Numbered from the stretch's first letter, positions 12,368 to 25,476 are shown. The stretch is DNA of 64,000 bases from Manduca sexta (GCF_014839805.1 NC_051123.1:4880727-4944726); one strand, 5' to 3'. Numbers and translations: made by a program. The notes: generated from the sequence alone by a model not told the origin.

Positions 12368-15300
12368 TTAAGATTTTTCATCATCATTAAATTCAGAGCT
12401 ATTTGACTCGTTCGATGCTGATTGATTTATTTCTTGCATAAGTTTATCTTTCTGAGGACTATCGTGCAGCACGTTCTTACAAGTGTCCAGTATATCCCCA
12501 ACCTTACGCTTGTTACATTCATGTCCGAAGTACAATCTCAGCTTCATTTTGTCTAGTTGTGATAGGTTTTCTGACGGATTTATCACTAATCCGGGAACCT
12601 GTAATGTAATATTTTTAAGCACGGAATGAAAATAATGATAAAAAGAGAAAAAATTCAAGTAGATAATGAAAATACATTTATGATAAAAAGAATAATGCTA
12701 CTAATGTTCCTTCTGATTATAAACGCGAAAGTTTGTGAGGTTGAAAGTATGGATGTATGTTTGTTCCTCTTTCACGAAAAAACTACTGAACGGATTTAGA
12801 TGAAACTTTACAGTAATATTGGTTATACGTCAGAATAACACATAGGCTACAATTTATTATGATTTTATGTAATTTGGTCATAATATAACGATACATATCA
12901 AATAAGTCAGGAAAAAAGTTATAACGGAAAACTCCTCCACGCGGGCGAAGCCGCGAGCAAAAGCTAATAACGTTATAAATCCGAAAATCCTATTTTTATT
13001 ACAACTTTTTTTATTTTTCCACATAACGTGTATAATTACGCCTGTAGTAGTTAATTTAAAAAAATAACCGTTTCATACAATTATTTTTCCTATTATTTCC
13101 TATCACACCTACTCAGCATATGGTATTCCTACACTACGTTTACTAGTAAACAATAAAAACTATCCATGCTTGCTTGCTAACTTTAGCATAACTGACACTT
13201 ACGCTGTTTTAACCATGCACTTAACCACTGTGATAAGCATTATCTTAAACTGATTTTGAAAATAGAAACACCAGAGTTTCTTGCCCGTTCTACTCTGGTG
13301 AGAATTGCTTTCCGAACTGGTGGTAGAGTTAATATTGACGGAATCTAAATAATGTATAACATTTTACATATTCAAATAAATGATTTCATTTAATTTATTT
13401 AATTAATTAACGCTTTACTAAGTCCATCGATTATGGGTCGAAATTAGCACACTTCAGTCTATTTGGCCATTATTCCGGCCATTATGCGATTGCATATTTC
13501 AGCAAATATTTTTTGTTACAACTTATTGTTTGTTTTCGGAAATTAGTATGTTAAATTGCCGGTAATGTTGTTTATTATCCGGTCTTGCAATATTCGCAAT
13601 TACAAATACGATTTTCATTACAATTATGATGACAAACACATTATTATACATTTATGTCATATTATAGAATGACCTATAATACAAATTTTAATTAAAAAAA
13701 AACGGTTTTATCACGTTTTTTTTGTTATCAATAGGTACAGTACGTTTGTTGTTGTTTTTTTTTTGTTATCAGTAGGCGCGGTACTTCCCCGCCATTTCTT
13801 TCTAAACTTTTCCAGAAGTAAATGTCGATGTACATTAGTTCATTCCACTTCACACTTCAAACAGTAACACAAATTACTATTGCAATTAAATAAAACATGA
13901 CGGCATTAAATTTCCATTTTTGTCATTTAATTGTAATTTCATTGTTTTTTCTAGTCATGGCCTCTCTTGCTACAAGTAATACGATTACGAATCGCAATAC
14001 TTATATACCAGAAATATAAGTAAAATAATTGTAAAACCTTCATCAGACTCCATATTCTAATACGCGAACAATTTACTCTATTGTATGGATAAAAGTTATA
14101 GATAAAACTAGCAGTGCACGCGGCTACGCCCGCGTGGTAATCAGTGTGTTACAAAGTTTTCCCGCATAAATCCCGACCCACGAGATTTTTACAACCAAGC
14201 GACCTTTTCAACAGTAATCATTATATTTCAATTTAAATAAAACCGTAATGTAATAGTAACCTAAACCTTCCTCAAGAATTGCACTATTTTTTAGTAAAAA
14301 CCGTATAAAAATCCGTTTAGTAGATTTTGAGAAAATCGATCACATACAGACAGCTTTTAGGGACTTAGTATTATAATATGTATAGATTACCAGAGGTGTG
14401 ATAGTCGCTCCTCCGTTAACAGTAAACGCGCGGTCATGGAAATGCATGACGCTCATCGGATCGTACTCTACCAAAGTCTTAGTCCGATCTTCATCGAGCT
14501 GTATCCGAAATAGAGGTCGATACTCTGCAAAATTTGTACTAAAAGTAACCCTTATATCAAAGTCTTTAGAGTTCCTTGTAAATATTTCCTAATATAGTTG
14601 AAAGTAAGTAGGTATTGCAAGTCTAATAGTTGCGAATGTCCACAATACAAAGTGCCTTAAGGCACCGCGCAAACGTTTGAAGTGGGAGTTAAGACAACAA
14701 CTAAGTCTAAAAGTGGTTTAAAAATTGCGATTTGCGTCTATACAGTCTCTACCGCAACGAGACTCAGAAAATCATCTAAATTAGTGCCTAATTTAACTTA
14801 ATAGCAAACACATACTTAAAATACTATCCGAGGCAATCGATGCAAAAAATCTGAATTTATACAAAAAACAAAACAACTAACTTGGCTGAATGTTTTGCCA
14901 CACGATCCTGACGTATTGGTCCCGCTGTGGATGCGACACTTCGTCTTTGAAGCTGAGCGCGTGCATCACCGAATGGAGTACCTCCCGGCGGCTCATGCAT
15001 TCGAAACCCAAAACTATTTTCTGAGATGACAAATGATGAATTAATTATTATATTTTATATTATTATGTAGGTTTTATGATAAAGCAATATATAATCTCAT
15101 TCTCTATGTTCGGATTTATCATAGATTCTATTATTTGCTTCTCATTTGTCACCAGAGACTAATCATTTTGAGCATTTAAACCAATCAAATCTGAACACAC
15201 CTATAAACAAAATTATTAAAAAAAAAAACAGAATATTGTAAAAAACAGAATTGTTCTTACCAATTCCCCATCCTCGCCAAGTTCCGGCTCATGGACGCAC

Positions 15301-15965
15301 TCTCGCTCATTCAAAGGATTGGTGAAATGTAGCCAAGAGCCATTACTTCTTGTGGGTATACCATCCATGGGCTTAAAGAGGATACAAGACGCACCTTCGA
15401 TGGTGTTCATAGCCGCGCGAATACGTTTAAATATTATTGGATCTGTATGTGAAGGGATGAAGCATTATTATAAGGAAATATTAAAGGAAAAATATGGCAT
15501 CATTACGCGTTTCCAACACCAATGAACAGTGAACACTAAGAATTGAAACTTCTGAATGGAGTGGTCTGCAAAAATTTGAGTTATTTCTGCTTTTATGTCA
15601 CTAAGTACACAAAACTTAGCGGCAAAACTGTTTTTCTCATCGTGCACATTTTTATCAGAGATGGTAATTCCAATTCAATGAAAACAGACGTTATAGATGA
15701 AACTGTTTAATCATCGTAATGATTCTCTTCGCTATACCTACCTCGTCCCAGCCTTTCCATTCATTCTATAACCAAAACCATACCTTGGCTCTACAATTAA
15801 CAAAACACTAGTAGTAATGTAATATAATATATGTGTTCCTACCGTAGGTCTTAGTATCTATGTAATAAGGTATCATTCCTAACTGCCATTTCAATGTAAT
15901 AGGTTTTGAATTGTACCCAAAAATATCCAAATTCCTTCCACTTATCTTAGGGGTTTCTATATCAA
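12368..15965 (-). CDS. astacin-like protein, probably catalytically inactive, 5' partial
   Basis: Paralogue of the neighbouring tandem astacin gene, transcribed toward it. Exons in order of transcription: 15965-15843, 15442-15261, 15020-14882, 14524-14391, 12598-12368. Each boundary has the same position and phase as in the plus-strand domains. The domain starts at WQLGMIPYYIDTKTY. The usual zinc motif is replaced by HSVMHALSFKD, so the catalytic Glu, the Gly and the third His are lost. The Met-turn reads SVMHF, with Phe for the Tyr ligand. The four structural cysteines remain (SCI, ECV, ECM, HEC). The frame is open across all five exons, which argues for a folded pseudo-enzyme rather than a decayed gene. 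The C-terminal extension is acidic and Ser/Asn-rich. Start codon, signal peptide and pro-region were not found between 15966 and 17300. Confidence 0.8.
12690..12967 (+). mobile_element. non-autonomous Helitron
   Basis: Ends with the lepidopteran Helitron signature: a GC-rich hairpin (CGCGGGCGAAGCCGCG), then AGCTAA at 12967. The body has the common AACGGATTTAGATGAAACTTT block. The left boundary is approximate. It sits in the last intron of the minus-strand astacin gene. Confidence 0.7.
14108..14386 (-). mobile_element. non-autonomous Helitron abutting a splice donor
   Basis: On the minus strand it starts TCTATACATATTATAA at 14386 and ends with the hairpin CACGCGGGCGTAGCCGCGTG followed by CACTGCTAG at 14108. 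Flanking bases are A (5') and T (3'), the usual A|T Helitron target. Its first base is the fifth base of the intron that begins at 14390, right after exon 14524-14391, so the donor still reads GTAAT. Confidence 0.85.
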
Positions 15966-17391
15966 CTGAAACTAAATGCAGTTATTATTTAATCAATTGA
16001 TCCATTAATAATTTGATTTTTAGCGCTATTACACAATAATGTAGACTTTGGTATCTACATACCAATAATCCAAAGTAAATCTATGTTCCAAATTCAAACT
16101 TATCAGTGAAATTCTGTGGCTCAATATTTCCCCGTATTAGGTACTTAGTTGGCGTTATTTGATAACGCAGATCTTAGAAAGAATTTTAAAAAATGAAGTA
16201 GTTACCTACTTTAGGTGTTTACAAATTAAAAGGTACTAATGGGAGGATAGGACTGCCTCGGTGGCGTAGTTGTATTGCATGTCCGGTACAATAGCACTCT
16301 GAGGTCCTGGGTTCGAATCCCGGGTCGGGCAAAGTGATATTTGGGTTTTTCTGCTCAGTATCAGCCCGGAGTCTGGAATTTGTGCCCGATATGGCGATAG
16401 GCTCGCCCCTATCACATCATGGGACGGAACATACTTGGCGAAAAGTGGGTGCCCTAGTTGCGCCTCTGCATACCCCTTCGGGGATAAAATGCGTGATGTT
16501 ATGTATGTATGTAATGGGAGGATCCGCGTGCAAAAGCTCCCTTCAGTTATTTTGAAACATTCCTATATAAATACAATAAGTTAACTTTGTCTTTACCGTC
16601 AGTGTCTTCAATGTTTTTATTAGAAATTATTGTTTTGACTAAAAATACGGTCACAAATATGAAACTGTAGTAGCGTTCCATAATATTTTTTTGGTATGAA
16701 AATATTCACATCTAGATAGGTTTTAAAAAACACTAACGAGTCAAATACATATTATATATTACGACTGAATATACATATTATATTGATTTTTTTATTGCAT
16801 ACCGAGGTAATAAAATAAGTCTATTAAATATTGTTATTGTTTTGCAATACGGAAAGCAAGCAAGTTTATTTTATTTACAACTTTTTTATTATATTGAAGT
16901 AAATGGTGTAATAGAGGACAATTCGCTTCCAAACAATCAACAAACCTCTACACTAACCGGCACATTTGGACCAATAGGAAAGGCACACGGTCCGAAGTTC
17001 GCGGAGTGGGGATAAACATCGTTTCGGATTACGTACATAGTATTCAAACGTAGAAACAAGTAACATTTTTAACACTTTTAAAAATACCATGAAATAGTGA
17101 AATACTTGAATAATATAAATCAATTAAAAAAGTCTACAAACATACAATTAAAGTTTCTTGTTTTATGCAAAGGTTGGTCTCCAATTTATTTTATTAAACA
17201 ACGTACCTAAATCGTACAGTCTACTTGACAAAAAAAAGTGTAAATGAAAACAGATTGAATAGCCGATCGCCGATGTCAATAAATTCGCGCTGTGAATTTG
17301 CTTTTGCTAAACAATATACTGAACTCAGTAAAGTACACAACGTTATACAAAGTGGAATATTCTGGTAACTGACTGCTTTAATAAAGTGAAA
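15966..17391. other. intergenic, contains a SINE; upstream exons of minus astacin expected here
   Basis: Apart from the SINE at 16249-16511 I see no supported exon. The region must hold the 5' end of the minus-strand astacin gene, if that gene is complete, and the promoter of wbl. Confidence 0.4.
16249..16511 (+). mobile_element. tRNA-derived SINE, family A, with perfect target-site duplication
   Basis: The head carries TGGCGTAGTTG (box A-like) and GGTTCGAATCC (box B). The tail is a run of TATG. Flanks repeat TAATGGGAGGAT exactly (16237-16248 and 16512-16523), so the insertion is young and both ends are fixed. This is not a functional tRNA: the head lacks a complete cloverleaf and is fused to the SINE body. 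Confidence 0.93.
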
Positions 17392-19750
17392 ATGTATACT
17401 TATTTATTTATCCTCTGTGTCATTTTCACGACTCCATCGGCTCATACAGCCTCGGCTGCCAGTGGCTCTGTAGAATTAGATGAGATTTCTTTTAATAAAA
17501 TAATTAAAAAGTTCGATGCGGCCCTCGTGAAATTCGACGTTGCATTTCCGTACGGCGACAAACACGAAGCATTTGTGGCGCTCGCAAAAGATTCCAAAGA
17601 TGTCGATGAACTTTTGATCGCTGAAGTTGGCGTGAAAGATTACGGTGAAAAGGATAACGAAGCTCTGGCAAAGAAGTACGGGGCTAGCAAAGACAACTTC
17701 CCAGTAGTGAAACTGTTCGTGAAGGGTAAAAGTGAACCAATTCCATTTGATGACTCGCAAGGTTTTAACAGCGATGAACTGCGGCGATTTGTACGCGTTA
17801 ACACTGGCATATACTTAAGCTTGCCAGGCTGCGTGCGGGAACTCGACAGTTTGGCTACAAAATTCATGAAAGCTAAAGATGATGAGAGAAAGAGCGTGCT
17901 AAAGGACACTGTGGCGGCCGCTGAAAAATTAGGAAGCAAGGTACAGCATTTTTCTATAAACAATGATGACGTGTCGCCAAATATACTTAGTCTGGCCATA
18001 AATACTGTTACACTTAATTATAAAAAAATATTACATTTGAATTTCGAATCTGTCATTTTTATACGATTGTTCATTGTGTTTTCTCATTTTGGCGCCAATA
18101 CATTGTAAAATATTTTGCGATATTAAAATGGTGTGGGGTGATAAAGAGAACCGAATCGCTGTGATAGCATTACACAAAGTAGGTATGGAGCCAAATGCAA
18201 TTTTTAAAACTCTCCATACACTTGGTATTAGTAAAATGTTTGTGTACCGGGCTATTAATAGGTACAATGAGACCTCCTCTGTTTGTGACAGAAAAGATCT
18301 GGCCGTCCACGTAGTGTTCGTACGAAAAAGGTGGTCAAAGCAGTAAGGGAAAGAATTCGAAGAAATCCTGTCCGAAAGCAAAAGATTTTATCTCGGGAAA
18401 TGAAGATAGCACCTAGAACCATGTCGCGTATTTTAAAAGATGACTTAGGACTTGCAGCCTATAAGAGACGCACTGGCCATTTCTTAACTGATAATTTAAA
18501 GAAGAATAGGGTGGTAAAATCGAAACAACTACTGAAGCGGTACGCAAAGGGAGGTCACAGAAAAATTTTGTTTACGGATGAGAAAATTTTTACAATTGAG
18601 CAACATTTTAACAAACAAAATGACCGTATTTATGCTCAAAGCTCTAAGGAAGCTTCCCAATTAGTCGACAGAGTGCAACGTGGACATTATCCGACTTCAG
18701 TGATGGTTTGGTGGGGTGTTAGCTATGAAGGAGTGACTGAGCCATATTTTTGTGAAAAAGGTATCAAAACATCGGCACAAGTGTATCAAGATACCATTCT
18801 TGAGAAGGTAGTTAAGCCCCTTAACATCACCATGTTCAATAACCAAGTATGGTCCTTCCAGCAAGACTCGGCGCCGGGTCATAAAGCTCGGTCCACGCAG
18901 TCTTGGTTGGAATCGAACGTTTCGGACTTCATCAGAGCTGAAGACTGGCCGTCGTCTAGTCCCGATCTTAATCCGCTGGATTATGATTTGTGGTCAGTTT
19001 TAGAGAGTACAGCTTGCTCTAAACGCCATGATAATTTGGAGTCCCTAAAACAATCTATACGATTGGCAGTGAAGAATTTTCCCATGGAAAGAGTGCGTGC
19101 TTCTATTGATAACTGGCCTCATCGTTTAAAGGACTGTATTGCAGCCAATGGAGACCACTTCGAATAAGCTTTTTATATTTTTAATTGTTTTATATTTATG
19201 TATTAAACTGACACACTGTAAAAGTAATAAATGTTATTTGCAGTTAACAATTTTCTTTTTTCTTTATTACAATATTTATGGCAAGACTAGGTAGATATTA
19301 TTTAACAATAGAAAAATCGAGAAAAGTTGAATATTATCTGATACAATTTACATAATTCTCCATAATACATGCAAATTATTCAATATAATTTTAATTCTCT
19401 CTATGATGTAAACAATATTCATACTACATTGAAATATTTATTTTAAATTCTAACAACAAGATTACGTTAACATTGCTCTATAAATTATGAAACATTGTCT
19501 TAAACACTTCCTTTATTTCTATTTATTCAATCCACAGGATGCAAGTTCCAGTAAGATTTACAAGACAATCATGGAAAAGATCATTGAAAAGGGTGATGAG
19601 TTTGTCAAGACGGAGTATGAAAGGGTAAAGAAATTGCTCAATGGAAAAGTTTCTGATGAGAAGAAGAAATTGCTGCTCATCCGAATCAACATACTACAAT
19701 CATTCCAACTATTTGAGAAACAAGTCAAACCCACAAAACAGGAACTATGA
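17392..19750 (+). CDS. wbl: ERp29 / Windbeutel ER protein
   Basis: Endoplasmic-reticulum chaperone of the ERp29 family. In flies the orthologue escorts the sulfotransferase Pipe to the Golgi. Exons 17392-17940 and 19538-19750 join in phase 0, giving 253 residues, close to the family length. Visible parts: an N-terminal signal peptide (MYTYLFILCVIF...); a thioredoxin-like domain without a CxxC motif, containing the family motif FPYGDKHEAF; and an all-helical C-terminal domain rich in Lys and Glu, encoded mainly by exon 2. It ends KQEL, a KDEL-type ER-retrieval signal. The chosen start is the ATG at 17392, just before the hydrophobic stretch. The single coding intron holds a mariner-type transposon in the same orientation. 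Confidence 0.95.
18128..19167 (+). pseudogene. mariner (maT-type, DD37D) transposase with one frameshift
   Basis: Cut-and-paste transposase of the Tc1/mariner superfamily lying in the wbl intron. The first frame starts at ATG 18128 (MVWGDKENRIAVIALHKVG, helix-turn-helix region). Around the A-run at 18292-18295 the frame shifts by one base. The rest continues in the frame ending at TAA 19165-19167. Catalytic residues visible: D in FTDEKIF, D in QQDSAPGHKA, and D in NPLDYDLW with 37 residues between the second and third, hence DD37D as in the maT group known from Bombyx. Apart from the shift the coding region has no stop. The terminal inverted repeats could not be placed with confidence. Confidence 0.9.
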
Positions 19751-22700
19751 TCACATTATTAAATATAGATATTTATTTTCGTAACATTTACTTAATTAGC
19801 ATAAATTTTATTGGGGAATGTCCAGTATATCCCGTTGGAAGAATTTATGATGTGTTACTTAGTTAAATACTGAATTAATGGCAGAAGACACTTGATGTCA
19901 ATGGTTTTATCACTCTTAGGTCATTTCTTGGTAGCTGACAATGGCAATTCCTAAATGTAACATTCCTACTTAAGTTAGTTAGTAAATAAATTATTCCAGC
20001 AATAATAATAAATGTATATAGTTCACATATTATTGCACATTAAGACATGTTTGTTTCAAACTATTTGTTAATATATGTGTTTTCAATACTAGATCACAAA
20101 TTATATTTATATAGATAATCTATAAATCTTGTGAACTAAATTGCCGAAACTCTTATATTACTACATAGTTGGAAAAATGCGCAAGTCTGTTTGTATATTA
20201 TGTCTGTTACCTGTGTGAAGCAATTTTATGATTAAGAGACTGTGTTTACAAAAGTATTGATGCACCCTGCAAGTGTGAATGCAATAAAATATAAAATGAT
20301 AATTTGTTTTTAATTGATATGAATTTGGCAAAACCTACTCTATTTAGTACTCAGCTATATTTTCCAGAAGGATCTCACATAAAACGGAAATACAATAATT
20401 ATCTGTCATAATTTACTAAGACGAAGTTTTACTAGTTGCTAAAAGCTTTGTCAATTAATTATTCTTTAAGTTTAATAACAGTGCATGTTTTTTTTAAAAC
20501 ATGTGTCTAACTGAAATTGATATCTCCTTTTTATCTTATCAAATTAACAATTATCAAGACTTGTTCAACAAGTAATAACTCATGTTCTGTGTAATCCAAA
20601 AAAATAATTATCAATAGAAGGGCTTGCCTTTCACAATGGATATATAAACCAATATCAGCTGTAGGGGAGTGGGCTAGATTTTAAAGGATGCCAAAAGCTT
20701 AGGGGCCCTGCAGGTTCTAGCTAGACAATATGATAATGGAAAGAAGATCACCAGAAAAGTGTTTTTTTTTTACAAGGAATATCAATACCATTTCGTCTGT
20801 GAGGAATAACGGTTGCTTATGTTGAGATCCTAAGCGCAGCCCTGATGCAGACAATTAAAGGTATAACAAATAAAACCCAATACTCATGAAATATATATTT
20901 AAATTTAGAAAGAAAATATAAAATATTTATGTAGATGAAATGCTTCCCTCACATTTGGCCCTTGTTACTCTATAAAACAATAGCGGAATGTAATACCAGC
21001 TATGTCACGACAACCGATGCATAAATCAAAATAACATGCCTAAGAACACCGTACAATGTACATCATCTAGCAAGCCACAGGTAAATGGCATTGGAAATGT
21101 AACAATATATTATGCACCATAAAATATGTAAATTTTCTGCAGCCTATCTCTAGTAAAGTAAAGGATTTAATGAGATAGATACAATACAGAATAAAGCTAT
21201 GCCTAGTCAATTGGATTACCAAATATTCTATCGGAATAAATCATATTAAATACATCTAATTGATGAAATTTATTTGCAAACTTTATATTTTGACATCATT
21301 ACTATAGCAATCATATTTTTTTTTATCATCAAACTATTGCACATACCAGAAAAATAAAATGTGTAGTACTTTTCACTTATATTCCCTTGCCATTCAGCAA
21401 TAAATTTAGAAAAGCTAAGTGAATAAGGAAACTTTGTAACATTAAAGAAATAGGGAATGCTTGATGTATAAGTATGAACAGATTGTTACAAAAAAGGAAA
21501 TATGGTTTATCACTCCATTTACCTGTGTCTGCTCATCTTCCTACATTACTCTACAATGATATGTGATACAATAAATTGTAGATTATGTTTGGTTACACCC
21601 TCACTGATTTCAATTCATGTTGTTTTTTTTACAATAATGCCGTCATAATTGAATTCGGCCAATGGGGGCATATCGAAACATACATCCATACAATGGAATA
21701 TAAAAAAAATCGCCTTAAATTTAACACTTATTCGAGAATCTTCACTCAATATCAAATCCAATTAGGAAAGTAAACAACATCGAAATACATTTACAAATGT
21801 TTTTTTTTTTATCTTTTTGATCATTACAAGTATTGCCAATAGTAACTTTTTAAAAATTCTTTTTTACAAATAATTCGTAAAATTAAAAGGCAATTGTTAC
21901 TTGAGATATCTATGTATATGTTTTATATTAATATATATCGCCACTACGCGCATACGCAACAAAGCGCATAAACCAAATATCCACTTGAGAACAAACAAGG
22001 GCTGATGTTACACTAGTTCTTTTCATATTTCTGAAAACGAAGTTTCTAATTCCTTATAATAGCAGCTATGCCCTCTTCTTTACGGAATGGGATATACGAA
22101 ACATCTCTATGCCTAATAAGTTTGAACCTAATACACCAAGAGTTTCTAATTACAAAAATAAGAAATGCAGCATATAAAAGAGGCAAGAAGTAATATTTTT
22201 TATATGTAAATAACAAAAGTATGAAGAATTAAAATATTTGTATATCCTGCATAAAATTTGGACCAAACACATGGTAAGTAACAAATACTAAGTAGATCAT
22301 ACATCAGTTTGATGTTCATCAATGAATTCAAAATGTACATAAGAGACAATTATTTAATGAATAACAGTAAGACAGCAAAAACTATGAAGGTATATAATTT
22401 GATGCTAGAAAAAATTATGAATAAAAATAACTAGACCTTAAAATTCTATTTTTTTTTGTCAAATAGGTGTTTGATAACTGCGGCAAATAACTTTTTTTTG
22501 TACTAAAAACTGGTGGTGTAAAAGTACACCAAACATACACCATAATATTTCTAAGCATTAAACAATGCTTCAGCATAAATATTTGGTCTCTTAATACCGA
22601 ATTATTCACAGCTACACATAGCTAAGTCTTACTAATATAAAAATACACCCTGCTCACACAAATAAAGACAATAAATCATTTAGAATTGGCAGCACAAATA

Positions 22701-23179
22701 TCTATGTATGCAAAATAAAATAAGTGCATTAAAATAAAAAAAAAAACTAATTGTCTACTATTAATAGTATCTAATAAACCATGAGAATTTTAGGTGAAAA
22801 GTTATCTTTGAAAGTGACATTTTACTTATAAGGAAGTTTATTATATATAAAAAAAATATTTGAGCACTAAGTATCCAAACTAAAATACCTTTACAGAAAA
22901 AAGTTTACAATATACATTTTAACCATTAATAAAAATGGGAAGAATGAAAAGATACTTCAATAAATGAATGAAATATGACATATTATTAAAGAAAATAATT
23001 ATAAGAAAACGAAAGAACAGTATTGATTTTAGAACCACTATCACATAAATACAATTTTCAATTCCTAATTATATACTAGTCTACAGTTAACAAAGAAACC
23101 ATTTCACCTAAATTCCTATTACACCATATTTTGTTACTAGTTGGCCTCTTATAAGATCGTTTCAACTATCAATTACTAC
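19751..23179. other. 3' untranslated and intergenic DNA between wbl and RanBP1
   Basis: The two genes converge here. A wbl AATAAA lies at 20283-20288. The right part is probably the RanBP1 3' UTR. I see no coding exon; open frames are short and AT-driven. A GC-richer block near 20690-20870 looks like an old repeat. Confidence 0.5.
20283..20288 (+). terminator. candidate wbl polyadenylation signal
   Basis: First canonical AATAAA in a suitable context on the plus strand, about 530 bp after the wbl stop. Confidence 0.4.
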
Positions 23180-24850
23180 TTATTCTGACTTCTCACTATC
23201 CACTTTAAGTTCTTGTAATTTTAAGACTACACCGTCCGAATCAGTTTGTTCCGTCTTATCATTATTTTTGTCTTTGTCTGGTGACTTGTCTACATTTGTC
23301 TTTGGTTCTGGCGTGTCGGTATCCTCGCTCCTTGTGATACTGCTCTCGTCATCTGATGACTGATCTTGAGTGTACAGACTGCACTTAGTTCGTACTATCT
23401 CTTGAGCCTCGGCAAACTTCGTTTTCCATAGTTCAGCATCTGTTTGATTGAGATTATTGGATAAATATTATTTTTTAAATTTATCAGATATTTCAGGACA
23501 TCATGACAAATTAAACAGGCTGGTATTGATAAAAATGTATGAATATATATTTTTTTATTATAATTCGACGGTTGAAAGGATAATTGCCTTAGGGGCCTTC
23601 TTTTGCGACACTAAGTTTCATACATATTTAAAATCATCACTGTAATCTATGTTTTCTAACCTAGTTAAATTTTTTCGAAATAAATGTTCTTAAGTCAATT
23701 AGCCTTTCAACCATTGAATTATGTATACTTCTTAAAATTCAAATACATTATTAAAATCTTAAATCATTCTACTAAACATAGCATTAAAAAGGACAATACT
23801 AAAACATTAACTCACTCTGAGGATTACCAAACTTGATAGCAAGCAGCTCTTGCTTGCAAGTTTCGTCAGCATAATCAGCAAACACAGACCAATTGAATGC
23901 TTTATCGGACCCACAGTGGACATTCATTCTGATGTCAGGAGTTATGAAGTGGTTGGCACAGACCTTCAGTGTCTTGTCACGTCTCATCACAACTCTTACG
24001 GTGTTATTCAGCTTGTGACGGAGTAGTTTGACATCACCAGTACCGCGCTCCTGGAAATACAAATAAATAATGTAATCTTTATGATACTTAATTCAACATT
24101 TTAATATTAAATTGAATCACAAATGAATAATTATGAACACACAATAGCTGCTATTTTACTTCAAGCATGAATCAAACCAAGTATTTTATGTAACTGTTAC
24201 ATTTATACTTCATGTAAAAACATGTATTTCTTATCAACTTTTTGGTTAAATATTACATTGACCAGTCAGTTAAGCATAAATTTATAGATTTTAATGAAAA
24301 AAAAAATTGATATTTAAGTAATTCCGACAAATTTAAATAATGCACGAAAATCTAATCTTGTTATAGATAGAAATTCTCCAGTTTATTAGAAAAAGGAGCA
24401 TAATAATAATACAACTTAACTGATATTCTACGAATTTTCTAATGCAACTTATGATATTTGTCATAATTCTAGAAAAATGCACCTATGTACTAAAATTTAC
24501 ACAAGTCAGGACTCAACTGAAAAATAGTGGCAAATGTAATTTTCCGTTACCTTCCACTCGTGGTCTTCAGTGTCATATCTGTAGAGACGAGCGCGGATCT
24601 TCACCAATTCCTCCTCATCCTCTTCGTTAGTATGCACCTCCACTAACGGCAGAGTAACTATCGGTTCGTAATGAGGATCATGTTCAGGGCTCTCAGTTTC
24701 AGCTCCTTCGCTCTCGCTGTTACGCCGCACGCTTTCTTCTGTCTACAAAGAACATTCAACAGTAAATTATTCATTTCACAAATTGTTTGTATCCATATCT
24801 TTGCATCGCTCATTAGTTATAATAAAATTACTTACTGGCGAAGACATCAT
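23180..24850 (-). CDS. RanBP1: Ran-binding protein 1
   Basis: Cytosolic cofactor that binds RanGTP and stimulates RanGAP, helping to release cargo after nuclear export. Exons in transcription order: 24850-24836, 24742-24551, 24050-23816, 23439-23180; phases join and give 233 residues. The first coding exon is only 15 bp (MMSSP). The Ran-binding domain starts at about residue 30 with [13 protein letters not shown]. It continues with [41 protein letters not shown] and [11 protein letters not shown], all characteristic of RanBP1. The C-terminal tail is acidic and Ser/Thr-rich with a Leu-rich stretch ([10 protein letters not shown]) like the CRM1-type export signal of this family. No other gene model fits. 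Confidence 0.96.
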
Positions 24851-25476
24851 GCGAAGATTGCTGTAAAAAATCCTTATTCGAAAAGGAAAATTAAATTACC
24901 AAACACAAAACAAAGTCGGCGAAGTTCAGTTACTGAACGAATGAGTAAAGAAAATGCGCCACAGATTTCAACTAAGCAATTTATCATTCTTTTCATTCAA
25001 ACTAATTTTGTTCGGATACTCTTAAAAAACTCAATGCCATTTTTAAAACTATTTGAAGTATAATGCATAGAATTAAACAAGTAATTATGTATTCGTTTTG
25101 CTAAATGTTAATCTAAATATTTCAAATTTTGCGGCGCATAATTTTAATTATTCCGCGCTATGGCATCGTGTACGGGCCTATTTTGCGCAAATACCAACCA
25201 GCTGTCAAATTTGTATGGTACTTGTCAAAAAAATTATCAAGGAAATCGGCGAAATTTAAGTTTATCATATAAAATAAATTATAAGTTCTCGTGTCTACAA
25301 AGGATACAAAGTAAAGAAACGGAATAATAAACAAAAATACTTTTTATTGTAAGTGGTTGCTGCAATTATTGTCCTATTAGACAAACAAGTCATTGACTTC
25401 GATCGATTCGCTCCCTATATTTTTTCGGCGACCTATTTGCGCAGTTTATTTTAAGATTTTTTCCTATTTCAGTTCG
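24851..25476. promoter_or_regulatory. upstream region of RanBP1, possibly a shared promoter
   Basis: Non-coding. If the exon at 25477 is real, this stretch would be a head-to-head promoter. No TATA box or Inr stands out against the AT-rich background. Confidence 0.25.

Noticed and set aside
16252..16330. tRNA gene
   Set aside because: Box A/B-like sequences are the head of a SINE with target duplications; no complete cloverleaf or 3' end is present.
17476..17999. Minus-strand open frames opposite wbl exon 1
   Set aside because: They are shadows of the well-supported plus-strand ERp29 exon.
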